Below are positions 32,001 through 42,773 of a stretch of 64,000 bases of DNA, one piece after another. How positions within the stretch are numbered: the first letter of the stretch is position 1; each line of letters begins with the position of its first letter. The DNA is taken from the NCBI RefSeq assembly GCF_012489685.1, contig NC_080042.1:25983158-26047157 (forward strand), given 5' to 3'. Source of the DNA: Lotus japonicus (Eukaryota > Streptophyta > Magnoliopsida > Fabales > Fabaceae). Both the position numbers and the translations under genes were made by a program. The notes under the pieces are model-generated. The model searched no databases. It had not been told where the DNA came from and was given only the letters and a program-made list of their open reading frames with translations.

Positions 32001-33274
32001 CCTTCGGGTACAGTATATCTATATACCTTCGGGTACAGTATATCTTTATGCCTTTGGGTACAGTTAATGCCTTCGGGTACTGTTTATACCTTCGGGTAAT
32101 TCGGACATCGACGAGGGATATGATCGACCGTGAGGTTAGGATCGACCTGTTGATTGTCGGGCATGGCGGAGGGAAAAGTCGACCCGCAGGGTTAGGACTG
32201 ATCCGGCTATGTCAAGGTTGTAAGTGACACTCGAGGGATTGTGGTCGACACGATGCCAGTGTTAGGACCGACTCGATCGTGCCCAGCCTACTTCTTCCGG
32301 AAACGTTGAAAATGACGTTGCATTGACATATCATGCACTTTAACTATATTCGTTGATATATTGCTTATCGAGTTTTCGAGATATAACTTATTGAATCGCT
32401 GAGTGTGATTGATAATTGTTAATCTTATCTGATGCATGCTAATTGTTATTATCGTCTTTTATATTCATTGTGAAATATACAACCCTAGGATGTTATCCCT
32501 AGCTATAAGCCTAAGTGGCTATTCTCTTATCTATATCTATTGGTGGTATTATTTACATAATTCTTTGGAGTTGACCCTCGCGTCTTCTGTGTGTGCTTTG
32601 GCGGACAAACGCCCTTTGTCAGATGTCTTTGGCGGACTGATTCACGACGGTTCACCCTTTGAGGGGGAACTAGGGTTGAGACGCTGGAATAGGAGCGCGT
32701 CGCGGTTGCGAGAGGAGGACGGATGGTGTACATAGACTAGGTCGTTCTGGATTCAGATTCGGACGACGATCATGCTAGCATGTAGGTTTTAGTGCTGGTG
32801 TGAGCTCCTCGAGATAGGATTAGTGTAGGAGTAGAGTCTTAGCTCTGACCGTTATGTTTTCTTTTGGGAACAGGGTAGTTTCCCACCTATAGCTTTTTGT
32901 GTGGTTCCTCTACTAGAATTACAGAGAGTCGGTTGGGCTAGGAGGTCTTGTTTTAGGCCATCTGGGCTGCCTTATTCTCATTTTTGAGGGATAGTGTTGC
33001 GGACACTTGACCTTTCTTTTGGTTTGTACTTTTGCCTACGGGCGTTACCTTTTCTTACTTCCCGTCACTGGAGGTTTACTCGTGACGTGGTTTACTACTT
33101 ACAGCGGGGGCTGTGTTTATATTATGTACATTAGTTCTGTTAGCTTTTGTTGTAGAGTTTTATTTTCTTCCAGTCTTCGATGGTACTATCGACGAAAAAA
33201 AAAATAATCCATGTTTTTCCGCTTTAAGTTTCTTTTGGTTACTAAAGTGACGCCACCGAAATCGGGGTGTTACA
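29072..33274 (+). repeat. 3' LTR of LARD-like element
   Basis: 4203-bp direct repeat of 24346-28543 (TGTAAGACCC to GTGTTACA), with the micro-exon at 30923-31001 and the minisatellite at 31814-32097. Confidence 0.92.
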
Positions 33275-33279
33275 TCAAA

Positions 33280-34629
33280 GGCAAGAGAATAAATTAGCAA
33301 AATCTTAGTTCAAAGCTTATACTGAAGATATTTCTGGGTCCTTTTGTTTTATGTTAGAGCAAAATGCTTTTATTTGCAAAAGTGTAAATTCTGTTTTGTG
33401 CGTAAATTGTTTACTGTTTGGCGTGTGAACAGGCTACTGGTATTGCATATAATAATTAGATGGTATACGCTTAGTTCATCAAACAATTATGTATAGATCC
33501 ACCAGAGGAAGGAGGCTGATGCCAGCAATTAGTAGTTTTATTAAGTGGCTTGTGGCCAATCACTAATGCGTGTCTTGATCATCCATTGACCGAGAATGGC
33601 ATATTGTCTACATTACGCCTTTTACAATCCTACAGTCTACTGTCATTGGTAAACATAACTATTTTTAAAATTCTGAATCAATAAACTGCAATTCTAATGA
33701 TTATGTTTTGATGTTCTCATTCCAGTCCAGTCAAACCTGGTCTACCTTTGACTAGTGGCACTAGTAGGTATAAGTCCTTCAGTCTATGAACAATGACCAT
33801 AAGCACGGGTGGGCCCATGTTAAAGGGAGGGGACAGTTGCACCCAAATAATGAGATTTCCCAAGCTCTAATCAAATCCACAATAACATGATTATAAATAT
33901 TAAATATCCATACTGTTTATACTCCCAAATAAGCATTGTGGTTCGCCGCTGACCATAAGTTTTATTAGTTGGTTATCAAATAACCATGGGATTATGGGAC
34001 CACCATTGATTGAACCAGTAATGCCTCCAGAGTTTGGTTTGTTGTAACATCTTAAAATAGTGCTTGCAGCAACATCATGTAACATCTCGTGTTCCTTTGC
34101 AATTATTTCTCAGGTTTTTCATTTTTATAAGAATTATGAATACATTTGTTTTTCTGAGTTATATTTCCTTCAAGTTGAGCATAGTCTATTATATTGATAA
34201 AAAAGTTATTTGATAAATGTTGTTTTCGGAGCAGAAAACTGAAACAATGCATGTGGAATGACCCACACTAAAATCAATTATTGATATTAGACAAGTGTGT
34301 CTACAGGACAAAAGGGCAAGCTTTTAGACCCATGTCTTTGGAAAGCTGATTCATGGACCAGTTTTTATAGGATTCAGTGTAATAATGATGATGCCTACGT
34401 CAATTATTACCTGATTGATTAGGATGAGTGTAAAAAATTTACCCTTTCATCTGTTTGTTCTCATGCCTACATGAAGAGAAAGTGAAGCTTGAATTTGCTG
34501 TTTGGTTCATGGGAGATGCCCTAAGTCATAACTAGGTTTTTCTATTTGGGTAGATTATATACTCATTAGGTCTCCTTGTTAATCTATGATTTTTTTTTTC
34601 ATTTTGAATTTCCTTTTTCTGTTGATTTT
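33280..34629. other. AT-rich host DNA, no gene recognised
   Basis: About 1.35 kb of AT-rich sequence with no frame over about 60 codons. Because the exon-like block at 39835-40435 follows after removal of the copia insertion, this may be intron or upstream sequence of that locus. Nothing else recognisable. Confidence 0.4.
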
Positions 34630-34635
34630 ATGTGA

Positions 34636-34794
34636 CTTGAATGAAATATTCTGATTGATTATTCCATGAAGCTGAGTACATATATATATACAAGAGTTTA
34701 TGGATAGCTAAATAAGGAAAAGATCTATCCTAATAAAAGATAAAATATACTAAATATATTTATTCCCTATTTATTTTATCTACATATCTCAACA
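34636..34794 (-). repeat. 3' LTR of copia element
   Basis: On the minus strand it starts TGTTGAGATATG and ends TTCATTCAAG. It contains an AT-rich promoter-like stretch (AAATATATTTAGTAT). Taking the ATGTGA duplication as correct, the LTR ends in AG instead of the usual CA. Confidence 0.88.
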
Positions 34795-34805
34795 CTCCCC
34801 CTCAA
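34795..34805 (-). other. Copia polypurine tract
   Basis: The minus strand reads TTGAGGGGGAG immediately before the 3' LTR, overlapping the stop codon of the polyprotein (TGA at 34804-34802). Confidence 0.85.
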
Positions 34806-37800
34806 GTTGGAGCATATAAATCGTATGCATCCAGTTTGTCACATATATATTTTATCCGGGGACCTCGTAAAGACTTGGTAAAAATATCAGCCAGCTGATC
34901 TTGAGAGCAAACAGAAGAAGTCTTGATAGTACCACAAAGAATCTTCTCCCTAATAAAATGACAATCAACTTCTATATGTTTTGTTCGTTCATGAAAAACC
35001 GGATTAGAAGAAAGATGTAAAGCTGACTGATTGTCACATACTAAGTTCATAGGAGTAATCGCACAAAACTTCAACTCCTGAAGTAAGTGCTTCAACCACA
35101 AGAGCTCACACGTAGTATGAGCCATAGCACGATACTCAGCTTCGGTGCTTGATCTAGCAACAACACTTTGTTTCTTACTCTTCCAAGAGATGAGATTTCC
35201 ACCAATAAAAACACAATAACCAGAGGTGGATCTCCTATCACCTGCATCACCTGCCCAATCCGCATCTGAATATCCAGTAATACTAGTATGACCTCTATCA
35301 GTATAAACAAGACCTTTTCCAGGCGACCCTTTTATGTATTGAAGTATCCGAATAACAGCCTGCCAATGACTCTTACAAGGAGAGTTTAAAAACTGACTGA
35401 CAACACTAACAGAGAATGATATATCAGGCCTGGTCATTGTGAGATAATTCAACTTTCCTACTAACCTCCTATATCTTCCTGGATCAGAATAAGGCTCCCC
35501 CTGGTTAGGCAGAAGCTTCACATTAGGGTCCATAGGAGTATCCGCAGGCTTGCAGTTAAGAAGGCCTGTTTCTTCCAAAATATCAAGCGCATACTTTCTT
35601 TGACAAATAGCAATGCCAGACTTTGACTGAGCTACCTCAATCCCAAGAAAGTAATGCAAAGATCCAAGATCCTTAGTCTGAAAATGCTGAAACAGGTGCT
35701 GCTTAAGAGCTTGTATGCCCTCTTGGTCATCACCGGTGATTACAATATCATCCACATAGACAACAAGATAAATGAACGTCTTTGAGGATGAACACCTAAA
35801 GAAGACTGAGTGATCCGCTTCACAACGAACTAACCCAAACTGCTGAATAACATTGCTGAAACGGCCAAACCAAGCTCGGGGTGATTGTTTCAGACCATAC
35901 AGAGACTTTTGCAATTTACAAACTAGTCCTGACTCCCCCTGAGCAATAAACCCCGGTGGTTGCTCCATATAGATCTCTTCTTCCAAATCACCATGTAAGA
36001 AAGCATTTTTAATATCCAGCTGAAACAAGGGCCAATGTCGCATAGCAGCCATGGCCAAAAATAAACGGACAGATGCCATCTTTGCAACTGGTGAAAAAGT
36101 ATCACTATAATCCAAGCCATAAACCTGAGTGTACCCTTTGACAACAAGACGAGCCTTCAATCGATCAATATGTCCATCAGGGCCTACTTTAACATTAAAG
36201 ACCCAACGACACCCAACAATAGATTTCCCTGCAGGAAGAGGAACAAGCTCCCATGTATTATTAGACTCTAAAGCTGTCATCTCGTCAATCATCGCTTGAC
36301 GCCAACCTTTGTGAGATAGGGCCTCCTGTATAGTCTTAGGTACAATAATGGAAGATATGGTAGAAACAAAAGCGTAGTATGCAGGGGACAAGCGATGATA
36401 TGAGAGAAAATTATAAATAGGATGGGGATTACGAGTAGAACGACTACCTTTCCGAAGGGCAATGGGCAAGTCAACAGGATCCGAAGCAGGAGAGGAGGCT
36501 GGATGAGGAACCAAATCACATGTCTCATTTCCTGCAGAAACTGAGTCGTGGGGCTCATCCGTTACAGTACGTCGTGGGCGACGCTCATAAGTAATGCGAT
36601 AACGAGACATATCAGGAGCTGGCGCTGATGGAGTGGAAGTGTCTGCTTGAGGAGTAACGACCGAAGATGGTGACATAGACACTTGAGGAACAGGTAAAAC
36701 CACAGGAAAGATATCTAGATCAGATTGTTGACCAGTTGTAACAAAGTAAGGTGTATCTTCAAAGAACGTGACATCTGCAGAAGTGTAGAACTTATGTGTG
36801 GATGGAGAGTAACACTTATACCCTTTTTGAACACGAGAGTAACCTAAAAAGACACATTTGACAGCCCGAGCAGACATCTTATCACGACCTGGTGAAAGAT
36901 CATGAACAAAGCAAGTACAACCAAAGACACGAGGCAGAACACAAAATGAAGATTCCCTAGGATACAACATGGAATGAGGAATCTGATTACCCAAAACAGA
37001 TGATGGCATCCGATTTATCAAATATCCTGCAGTCAAAACAGCTTCACCCCAAAACTTTAAAGGTGCATTAGCATTGATCAATAAAGTACGAGCCGTATCC
37101 ACAATATGTCTATGTTTTCTCTCAGCTACCCCATTTTGTTGGGGTGTATGTGGACAACTAGACTGATGTATAATGCCATGAGACTTCATAAAAGAGTTAA
37201 AGGAATCAGAAAAATACTCTTTAGCATTATCACTTCGCAGAACACGAATTTTCTTATCAAATTGAGTTTCAATTTCATGACAAAAATTTTGAAAGATACT
37301 AAACAACTCAGATCTATCTTTCATTAAAAATATCCAAGTACACCTGGAGAAATCATCAATAAAACTGACATAATACCTATATCCTAAGATAGAAGAAACA
37401 CGACTTGGACCCCAAACATCAGAATGAATGACATCAAATGGATGTAGGGCCCTTTTATTGACACTACTAGGAAAAGACGACCTAACATGCTTCCCAAGCT
37501 GACATGACTCGCATTCCAAAGACTCTAACTGCGACAAGTAAGGCACCATCTTCTTTAATTTGTCCAAACTCGGATGTCCCAGACGACGATGAAGTAAACT
37601 CGGAGACTCAGCAGCAGCCGCACAAATTGCAGAAGATGGTTGTTGTAGATAATAGAGACCATGTGATTCAGATCCTGCTCCAATCATCCGTCCCGTACTC
37701 CGGTCCTGTATAAAGAAGGAATCAGAGGTAAAAGTTATGGCACAACCTAATGATTTGGTTAATTTACTGATAGAAATAAGATTAAAAGCACATCCCGGAA

Positions 37801-39007
37801 CTAATAGAACAGAACTCAAAGGTAGTGTAGGAAGAGGAGATGTCTGCCCAACACCGGTGGCTTGTACTTTCGAGCCATTTGCAAGGGTAACATGGTGTGT
37901 AGTTTTGGGTGAAGATAAGTTAGAGAAAAAGGAAGGATTACCAGTGAGATGATCTGAGGCACCGGAATCCAAAACCCAGGATCCAACAGGTGTAGAATGA
38001 GAGTAACAAACTGTAGAATTACCGGTTTGAGCAACAGTTGCTGACGAAGATGATCGTTGAGCGCCCTTCAGCTGGAGATATTCCTTGTACTCATCAGCTG
38101 AGAATGAGTGGTTCTTTGCACCATCAGATTCAACCTTGGACTCCATAGACTGTGCGACATTAGCAGTTTTGTCTGGAAACCCAACTAGAGAGTAACAACG
38201 ATCCTGTGTGTGTCCATCCCTCTTACAGTAAGAACAATGGAGATTTCCTCTACCTCCTCTTCCACGTCCACCACCTTTACGACCACGACCTCGACCCCCT
38301 GACTCAAAAGAATTTGATATGAGAGCAGAGGAATCAGAGGCTGTATGAGATTCAAGTCTAGCTGAAGTGGCAGATGAAGGAACACGAAGTAAACGATTAA
38401 TAAGCTCCTCCGCTGTAGGAATATTGGGATTAGTAAGGGTCTGGTTTCGAACAGATTCCAGATCCTTATGGAGACCATGCAAAACAAACACCATGAACAT
38501 ATTGTCAAGTTTCTCCAGCACCTTCTTCAAATCGTCATTAACCAGCATTGACTTCAGCTCCACAATGGTAGATTGTGCCTTATTCAGGTAAGACGGCAAA
38601 TTAAGATCAGTCATCTGGAGATTTGCCAAATTACGTACTGAATCATACAACCGCTGAATATCATTAGCATAGATGTCCTGTGCCTTTTTCCACACATCAT
38701 AACATGTTTTGTAGGGACGAAAGTGAACAATCAGTCTAGGTTCAATTGCCTGGTATAATAAAGAAACAAGTTGATAATCAGCCTTCTCCCATTCCTTCTT
38801 CTCAGAAGCATCAATATCAGCACACTTTTTAGTAAGGTGCTCGGACAAACCTTGACCCAAAAACCAGATCTCAACAGCATTGGACCAATCTAGATAATTT
38901 GCCTCATTCAACTTCTCAGAAGTGATAACAGGAGTCCCAGAAAAAGCAAATGAGATGAGACTCTTCTTCTCACCCTTGGGAGACTTATCCTTCAGCAAAT
39001 CCTCCAT
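34802..39007 (-). CDS. Copia Gag-Pol polyprotein
   Basis: About 1400 codons without a stop. I take the ATG near 39007 (MEDLLKDKSPKGEKK) as start; the frame stays open upstream to 39115. In order: copia-type Gag (NEANYLDWSNAVEIWFLGQG), a CCHC knuckle CSYCKRDGHTQDRC near residue 260, protease active site VLDSGASDHLTGN, GAG-pre-integrase HRRLGHPS, integrase core with HSDVWGP, RSDNAKEY and PQQNGVAERKHR (D, D and E catalytic residues), reverse transcriptase with TFSPVAKMASVR, DIKNAFLHGDL and the catalytic YVDD, and RNase H with YSDADWAGD and SSTEAEYRAM. All key residues are present. Gag packages the RNA; the enzymes copy and integrate it. Confidence 0.95.
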   Translation of the reverse strand: MEDLLKDKSPKGEKKSLISFAFSGTPVITSEKLNEANYLDWSNAVEIWFLGQGLSEHLTKKCADIDASEKKEWEKADYQLVSLLYQAIEPRLIVHFRPYKTCYDVWKKAQDIYANDIQRLYDSVRNLANLQMTDLNLPSYLNKAQSTIVELKSMLVNDDLKKVLEKLDNMFMVFVLHGLHKDLESVRNQTLTNPNIPTAEELINRLLRVPSSATSARLESHTASDSSALISNSFESGGRGRGRKGGGRGRGGRGNLHCSYCKRDGHTQDRCYSLVGFPDKTANVAQSMESKVESDGAKNHSFSADEYKEYLQLKGAQRSSSSATVAQTGNSTVCYSHSTPVGSWVLDSGASDHLTGNPSFFSNLSSPKTTHHVTLANGSKVQATGVGQTSPLPTLPLSSVLLVPGCAFNLISISKLTKSLGCAITFTSDSFFIQDRSTGRMIGAGSESHGLYYLQQPSSAICAAAAESPSLLHRRLGHPSLDKLKKMVPYLSQLESLECESCQLGKHVRSSFPSSVNKRALHPFDVIHSDVWGPSRVSSILGYRYYVSFIDDFSRCTWIFLMKDRSELFSIFQNFCHEIETQFDKKIRVLRSDNAKEYFSDSFNSFMKSHGIIHQSSCPHTPQQNGVAERKHRHIVDTARTLLINANAPLKFWGEAVLTAGYLINRMPSSVLGNQIPHSMLYPRESSFCVLPRVFGCTCFVHDLSPGRDKMSARAVKCVFLGYSRVQKGYKCYSPSTHKFYTSADVTFFEDTPYFVTTGQQSDLDIFPVVLPVPQVSMSPSSVVTPQADTSTPSAPAPDMSRYRITYERRPRRTVTDEPHDSVSAGNETCDLVPHPASSPASDPVDLPIALRKGSRSTRNPHPIYNFLSYHRLSPAYYAFVSTISSIIVPKTIQEALSHKGWRQAMIDEMTALESNNTWELVPLPAGKSIVGCRWVFNVKVGPDGHIDRLKARLVVKGYTQVYGLDYSDTFSPVAKMASVRLFLAMAAMRHWPLFQLDIKNAFLHGDLEEEIYMEQPPGFIAQGESGLVCKLQKSLYGLKQSPRAWFGRFSNVIQQFGLVRCEADHSVFFRCSSSKTFIYLVVYVDDIVITGDDQEGIQALKQHLFQHFQTKDLGSLHYFLGIEVAQSKSGIAICQRKYALDILEETGLLNCKPADTPMDPNVKLLPNQGEPYSDPGRYRRLVGKLNYLTMTRPDISFSVSVVSQFLNSPCKSHWQAVIRILQYIKGSPGKGLVYTDRGHTSITGYSDADWAGDAGDRRSTSGYCVFIGGNLISWKSKKQSVVARSSTEAEYRAMAHTTCELLWLKHLLQELKFCAITPMNLVCDNQSALHLSSNPVFHERTKHIEVDCHFIREKILCGTIKTSSVCSQDQLADIFTKSLRGPRIKYICDKLDAYDLYAPT

Positions 39008-39399
39008 GAAGAAAAAGAACAAACAGAGACAGGGAAAACAACCGCAACCAAACAAATCCAAACACACTTCAAACGAAAGGCTCACTGACTGGAACAGGCC
39101 AAAAAACAGAAACAAGAGACCTCAAACACAGAAACGAACCACAGAAGAGGAATCTTGGAATAAAAACAAGCAAACCCAGAAAAATTGTCAGCGGCGACCG
39201 GCGGCGACGGCAGCGGCTGGCGGTGGCGGCTGATCACGACACAGTGGTGGCAGCAGCGGACTATGGTAGCAGCAGCCAACAGCAGTGGTGGCGGCCGGTG
39301 GTTGCTTCCGGAATTCTAACTGGTAAAAATAAGGGTTAGCCTACGATGGCTGAAACCCTAAACTAAACTAGTAAACCAGAGGGAGACTTGAATCAGAAA

Positions 39400-39412
39400 G
39401 CTCTGGTACCAA
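39400..39412 (-). other. Copia primer binding site
   Basis: The minus strand reads TTGGTACCAGAGC directly after the LTR; a one-base variant of the usual TGGTATCAGAGC Met-tRNA complement. Confidence 0.8.
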
Positions 39413-39571
39413 CTTGAATGAAATATTCTGATTGATTATTCCATGAAGCTGAGTACATATATATATACAAGAGTTTATGGATAGCTAAATAAGGAAAAGA
39501 TCTATCCTAATAAAAGATAAAATATACTAAATATATTTATTCCCTATTTATTTTATCTACATATCTCAACA
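39413..39571 (-). repeat. 5' LTR of copia element
   Basis: Copy of 34636-34794 with no difference seen by eye. Confidence 0.88.
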
Positions 39572-39834
39572 ATGTGATTGGTAGATTGTAAATTACTTTT
39601 TTCTGGGTCCAGATTGTAAGTTGTATTTGACCTCATATAGATAATTCTACCTGCAAATGAGTGAGTTAACTAAAGCGTATACAACACTTCAGTTAATGGA
39701 CCGTGTCTGCAAATGAAAGATTGTACTTGCTGCTTAGAGTTTATGATATTGTAGCCATGTTTAAATAACTTGTTATCTTTGTTGATTTAAATGACTGGGT
39801 TTCACTTATTATGTGTATATATCATTAAGCACAG

Positions 39835-40435
39835 GTGGGAAAGAGTAGCTCATTTTGCACTTCACTGCTGGAATGAAAACCAGAAAAGGCCATGTTATGA
39901 TGACGTGAACTCTTTGTCTCAAAAACTTGATCTTGTGTCTGTGAATCTGTTACATCTTGCCATTGGGATCATTAGTAATTCTGATCCTAGCTTTTGAAAA
40001 GCATGCTTGACTGCTGCCGTTTCCTTGCCACCAGGTGTTTATGATAGGCTTGTTCAGACTCAGAGAAACACTTTCTTCTACTTAATTGATAAAATTCATA
40101 CTGAATCTAGTTTCTTGGAAGTGCTGAGTAACATAGAGGTTGCAATTCAGAAAAATGAAGATCCATTTCAGCAAATCCGATGGCTTTGGGTTTTGGAAAA
40201 AGAGACCAGCAGTGGATACAACACAAATGAATCTTTCATGTTTGAAGATGTGTTCTCTTTGTGTGCTCGACACAAGGACAGATTGGAAGCTGCATTTTTG
40301 AATGTGAAGTCCAGGTTTTGTAGTGAGGTGGTATTTGAGGATGTTGTAACTAGTCACAGGATGCTGCTTCAGAAGTATAGAAAAACTAGAAGGCAATATA
40401 TAAATGGAATGGTTTCACTTCATGATAAATTGTAA
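39835..40435 (+). pseudogene. Host exon-like block with premature stop, function unknown
   Basis: After a splice-acceptor-like CATTAAGCACAG the frame reads WERVAHFALHCWNENQKRPC and continues for about 200 codons to TAA at 40433-40435, with one in-frame TGA near 39992 (between NSDPSF and KACLTAAVSLPPG). Both halves share one frame and have normal codon use and mixed hydrophobic/charged composition, unlike the surrounding repeats. I do not recognise the family. The TGA fits a C-to-T change at a CGA arginine codon. Upstream is non-coding DNA interrupted by the copia element; no further exons could be assigned. Probably a dead gene or a gene fragment; a sequencing error at the TGA would change this. 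Confidence 0.5.
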
Positions 40436-40700
40436 TACTACTATTTTGTTTTGCTTTAAATTTCATTGCTTGGATGAGATGAATTATATTCTCCTAGTGG
40501 AATGCCTGACATCAGCAGCGTCTTAGCCGCCAACTCATCAGGTTAGTACGCTTCTGCAAGCTACTGCTTACATGGATGTAGCAAACTACATAAGCAATGA
40601 AAATGAAGTATGCAATCTGCTCTAGTATATTTAAGAAAAATTCCCACACAATGTATTACATTTATATATTGGTAAGAACTAGAATACATGGCTGCATATG

Positions 40701-42039
40701 TGTTTGATTGTGTTCTCAATTTTTTTGTTTTCAAAACAGTTTTTCAAAATAATTTTTTAGAACTACTTTCAAGAACAATAGAAGAAAAAAACGTGTTTGT
40801 TAACATGATTTTAAAAACAGTTTTGAAAATAAAAAACAATAAAACTTATTTGATAAATTTATTCCGAAAACATGTTTTAGAAAGAAAAAAAGTAGAAAAT
40901 TCGTTTGGTTGCAAATTAAATTATTGATATGAATCAATTTTTTAAAGAAGATTTGAAACATTAATTTTTATCATAAGATTTTGATAATTTTCTTCGTAAA
41001 CTTTTGTTCTAAAACATACTTGGGGAATGACTGAAAATCATGCATATGTTTTTTTAAGTTCGTGGCTATATGTGGCTATATTTAGTTAGTGCTCATAACT
41101 AGTGTTTTGATTATAAAACACAATCTCTGTGTAGAGTGTTGAATTGGGGTATAATATTACACATATATGGTCCAGAATCAACTAACATGAATTAGAATTA
41201 GAATTGATTAAGGACACTAGCTAATTCAATCAAATCAGGCTACATTATATGATAGCAGCACCCTTGCCTTCATCACAATGAAACCAACTAGACCCAACCA
41301 ACTAAGTGGCCAGGAACTAAATTGATAGCAGGTTAGCAGCACCCTTGCCTTCATCACATTATCAACAATTGAGGAGGTGGAAGTAATGAAATCAATAAAT
41401 TATGAGGTCAAAACCAACTCCAGAGATTGCAATCAGCATGAATAAATTGTGGACCAAATTGATTAAAAAGCTTTGATTAAAATACAAGAAGAGGAGCATA
41501 AACACCATCTTTTCATCCCAGAAAAAAGAAAAACACCCGCAAGGAGCAGCATAAACACCGATTACAAAATACCCAAAATTGAAGGTGATAGAAAAGTGGA
41601 ATTGAACCCGTTAAGCGGAACCCAGTATAAAAACACAACTTATTTTACTGAATCATTGAGCCGATCACATCAAATAACAGAAGAAGTAGAGCAAATACTG
41701 AGAACGAGAGAGCGAAAACGCGGCCATGAGAGAGAAGAGCGTGTGCGTACTGAGAATGAGAGAACGAAACCCTGTTTTTCTAATTTCGATTAATTACATC
41801 TATGCCATTAATGAGAAAACATAAAACAACATGTTCTCCGTGTTTTTACATTTTCGAAAAAAAAAATTGAAAATAGAAAACAAAAACTACTTTTTCTTGT
41901 TCTGATTTTTCTGTTTTAAAAACAAAAAAATAGGGAACAGTTTTAAAATCAATTTTAAGAAAACAACTTTATCAAACAGGTTTTTTTGTTTTTTAATTTT
42001 ATAAAACAGAAAACTGTTTTTAAAAACAGAAATCAAACA
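40701..42039. repeat. 1.3-kb element with long inverted-repeat ends
   Basis: Starts TGTTTGATT and ends AATCAAACA. The outer 250 bp on each side are A/T-rich, with repeated GTTTTCAAAACAG-like blocks that pair in inverted orientation (for example 40722-40745 with 41995-42025). The middle (41050-41790) has no convincing gene and holds an imperfect repeat of CAGCACCCTTGCCTTCATCAC (41255 and 41337). Flanks show only a vague CATAT duplication, so the superfamily is unclear. It ends about 40 bp from the stop codon of the gene at 42082-42693. Confidence 0.5.
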
Positions 42040-42081
42040 GGCCATATCTCACAAAAGCAAAATTAAAGCTGCAGCCTAAGG

Positions 42082-42693
42082 TTATGGATGTTTAGGAGTT
42101 GGATGAGTTGTTATGCCATGGTAATCTGTATGATAGACAAGATCAGGAGTACTGTAACTGTTGCTGGTAAATTCTAGTGTCATGAAATCTTCCTTGGCAG
42201 GGGTACTTTCCATTGTCTCATCTGCTACCTGCATTTTATACTGCCATATTCCAGTAATAAATGGAAATAGTAAGCAAAAAGTGCTGATTTATGAGAATGC
42301 ACAGGGAGAGGGGAAAGGCTAATAATAGAGGAAATTTTGGTTTATGCCTTCTATGAACTTGTTACATCCTATTTCTGCTATTTCTTGTCTCAGTTTAGAT
42401 ATATGGTGGAAAATCACGGTGAGTCAAAACTACGGTGGACAGAAGCAACTTCCCTTAGCTTTTGTTGCTCTCCACCGTGATTTTAGTTTCAACTTGGTTT
42501 TTCATAATGTATCCAAACATACATTTACATAATTGACTGGGTATAAACATACCTTGGATTCGTGGTAGGTAGAGGCAGACATGCTCAACTTCCTTGTTGG
42601 CTTAAAATCTAGAGAATAACTTGTGTGTTGGGAGAGAGAATATAAAGAGAGTATAAGAAGGCAGCATAGAAGGAAGGTTGAAGAACCCATCAT
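42082..42693 (-). CDS. Small secreted peptide precursor with DY motif (RGF/GLV-like)
   Basis: Two exons: 42693-42553 (47 codons) and 42228-42082 (48 codons plus TAA), joined in phase 0 across a 324-bp intron with AAG/GTATGT and GCAG/GTAG borders; 95 residues in all. Residues 1-21 (MMGSSTFLLCCLLILSLYSL) are a classic signal peptide. A variable acidic/serine-rich pro-region follows, and the C-terminus is DYHGITTHPTPKHP. An Asp-Tyr pair followed by a His-Pro-rich tail at the extreme C-terminus is the layout of tyrosine-sulfated plant peptide hormones, closest to RGF/GLV/CLEL (DY...HPP.HN), with PSY-type as the alternative. A TATA box lies 73 bp upstream. The family assignment is inference; gene structure is well supported. 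Confidence 0.6.
42406..42486. repeat. Short inverted repeat in intron of peptide gene
   Basis: AAAATCACGGTG at 42411-42422 pairs with CACCGTGATTTT at 42472-42483 around a loop of about 50 bp that also contains a CTACGGTGGA variant. It looks like a small fold-back insertion. Confidence 0.45.
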
Positions 42694-42765
42694 GTGAAGA
42701 TCAATATGAAAAAAGAATATAAGGTTTACTACTACCCATAGGAAAAGTTGTTAACTTCTTGAAAC

Positions 42766-42773
42766 ATTATATA
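42766..42773 (-). promoter_or_regulatory. TATA box of peptide gene
   Basis: The minus strand reads TATATAAT 73 bp upstream of the first ATG of the 42693 gene, a normal distance for a short plant 5' UTR. Confidence 0.5.

Larger units (their letters stand above)
24346..33274 (+). mobile_element. LARD-like Tekay relative: two 4.2-kb LTRs around 528 bp
   Basis: LTRs at 24346-28543 and 29072-33274, a perfect target duplication TCAAA (24341-24345 and 33275-33279), a Met-tRNA primer site and a polypurine tract, but only 528 bp between the LTRs. The internal region keeps the leader and the integrase tail and has lost gag and nearly all of pol. The LTRs differ at roughly 15-25 positions by eye, so the transposition was recent. 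It must rely on proteins from relatives. LTR ends match the 2693-12978 family, with diverged interiors. It inserted about 100 bp from the Tat LTR. Confidence 0.92.
34636..39571 (-). mobile_element. Intact Ty1/copia element with identical LTRs
   Basis: A 4.94-kb element with 159-bp LTRs (34636-34794 and 39413-39571) that look identical, a Met-tRNA-type primer site, a polypurine tract and one uninterrupted 1.4-kilo-residue polyprotein. The flanking ATGTGA at 34630-34635 and 39572-39577 is a likely target duplication. Identical LTRs and an open polyprotein indicate a very recent, possibly still active insertion. It split the host locus at 33275-40435. Confidence 0.92.

Noticed and set aside
41473..41793. 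106-codon frame in the inverted-repeat element
   Set aside because: Lys/Glu/Arg-rich, no homology recognised, ends inside the inverted repeat arm; likely chance.
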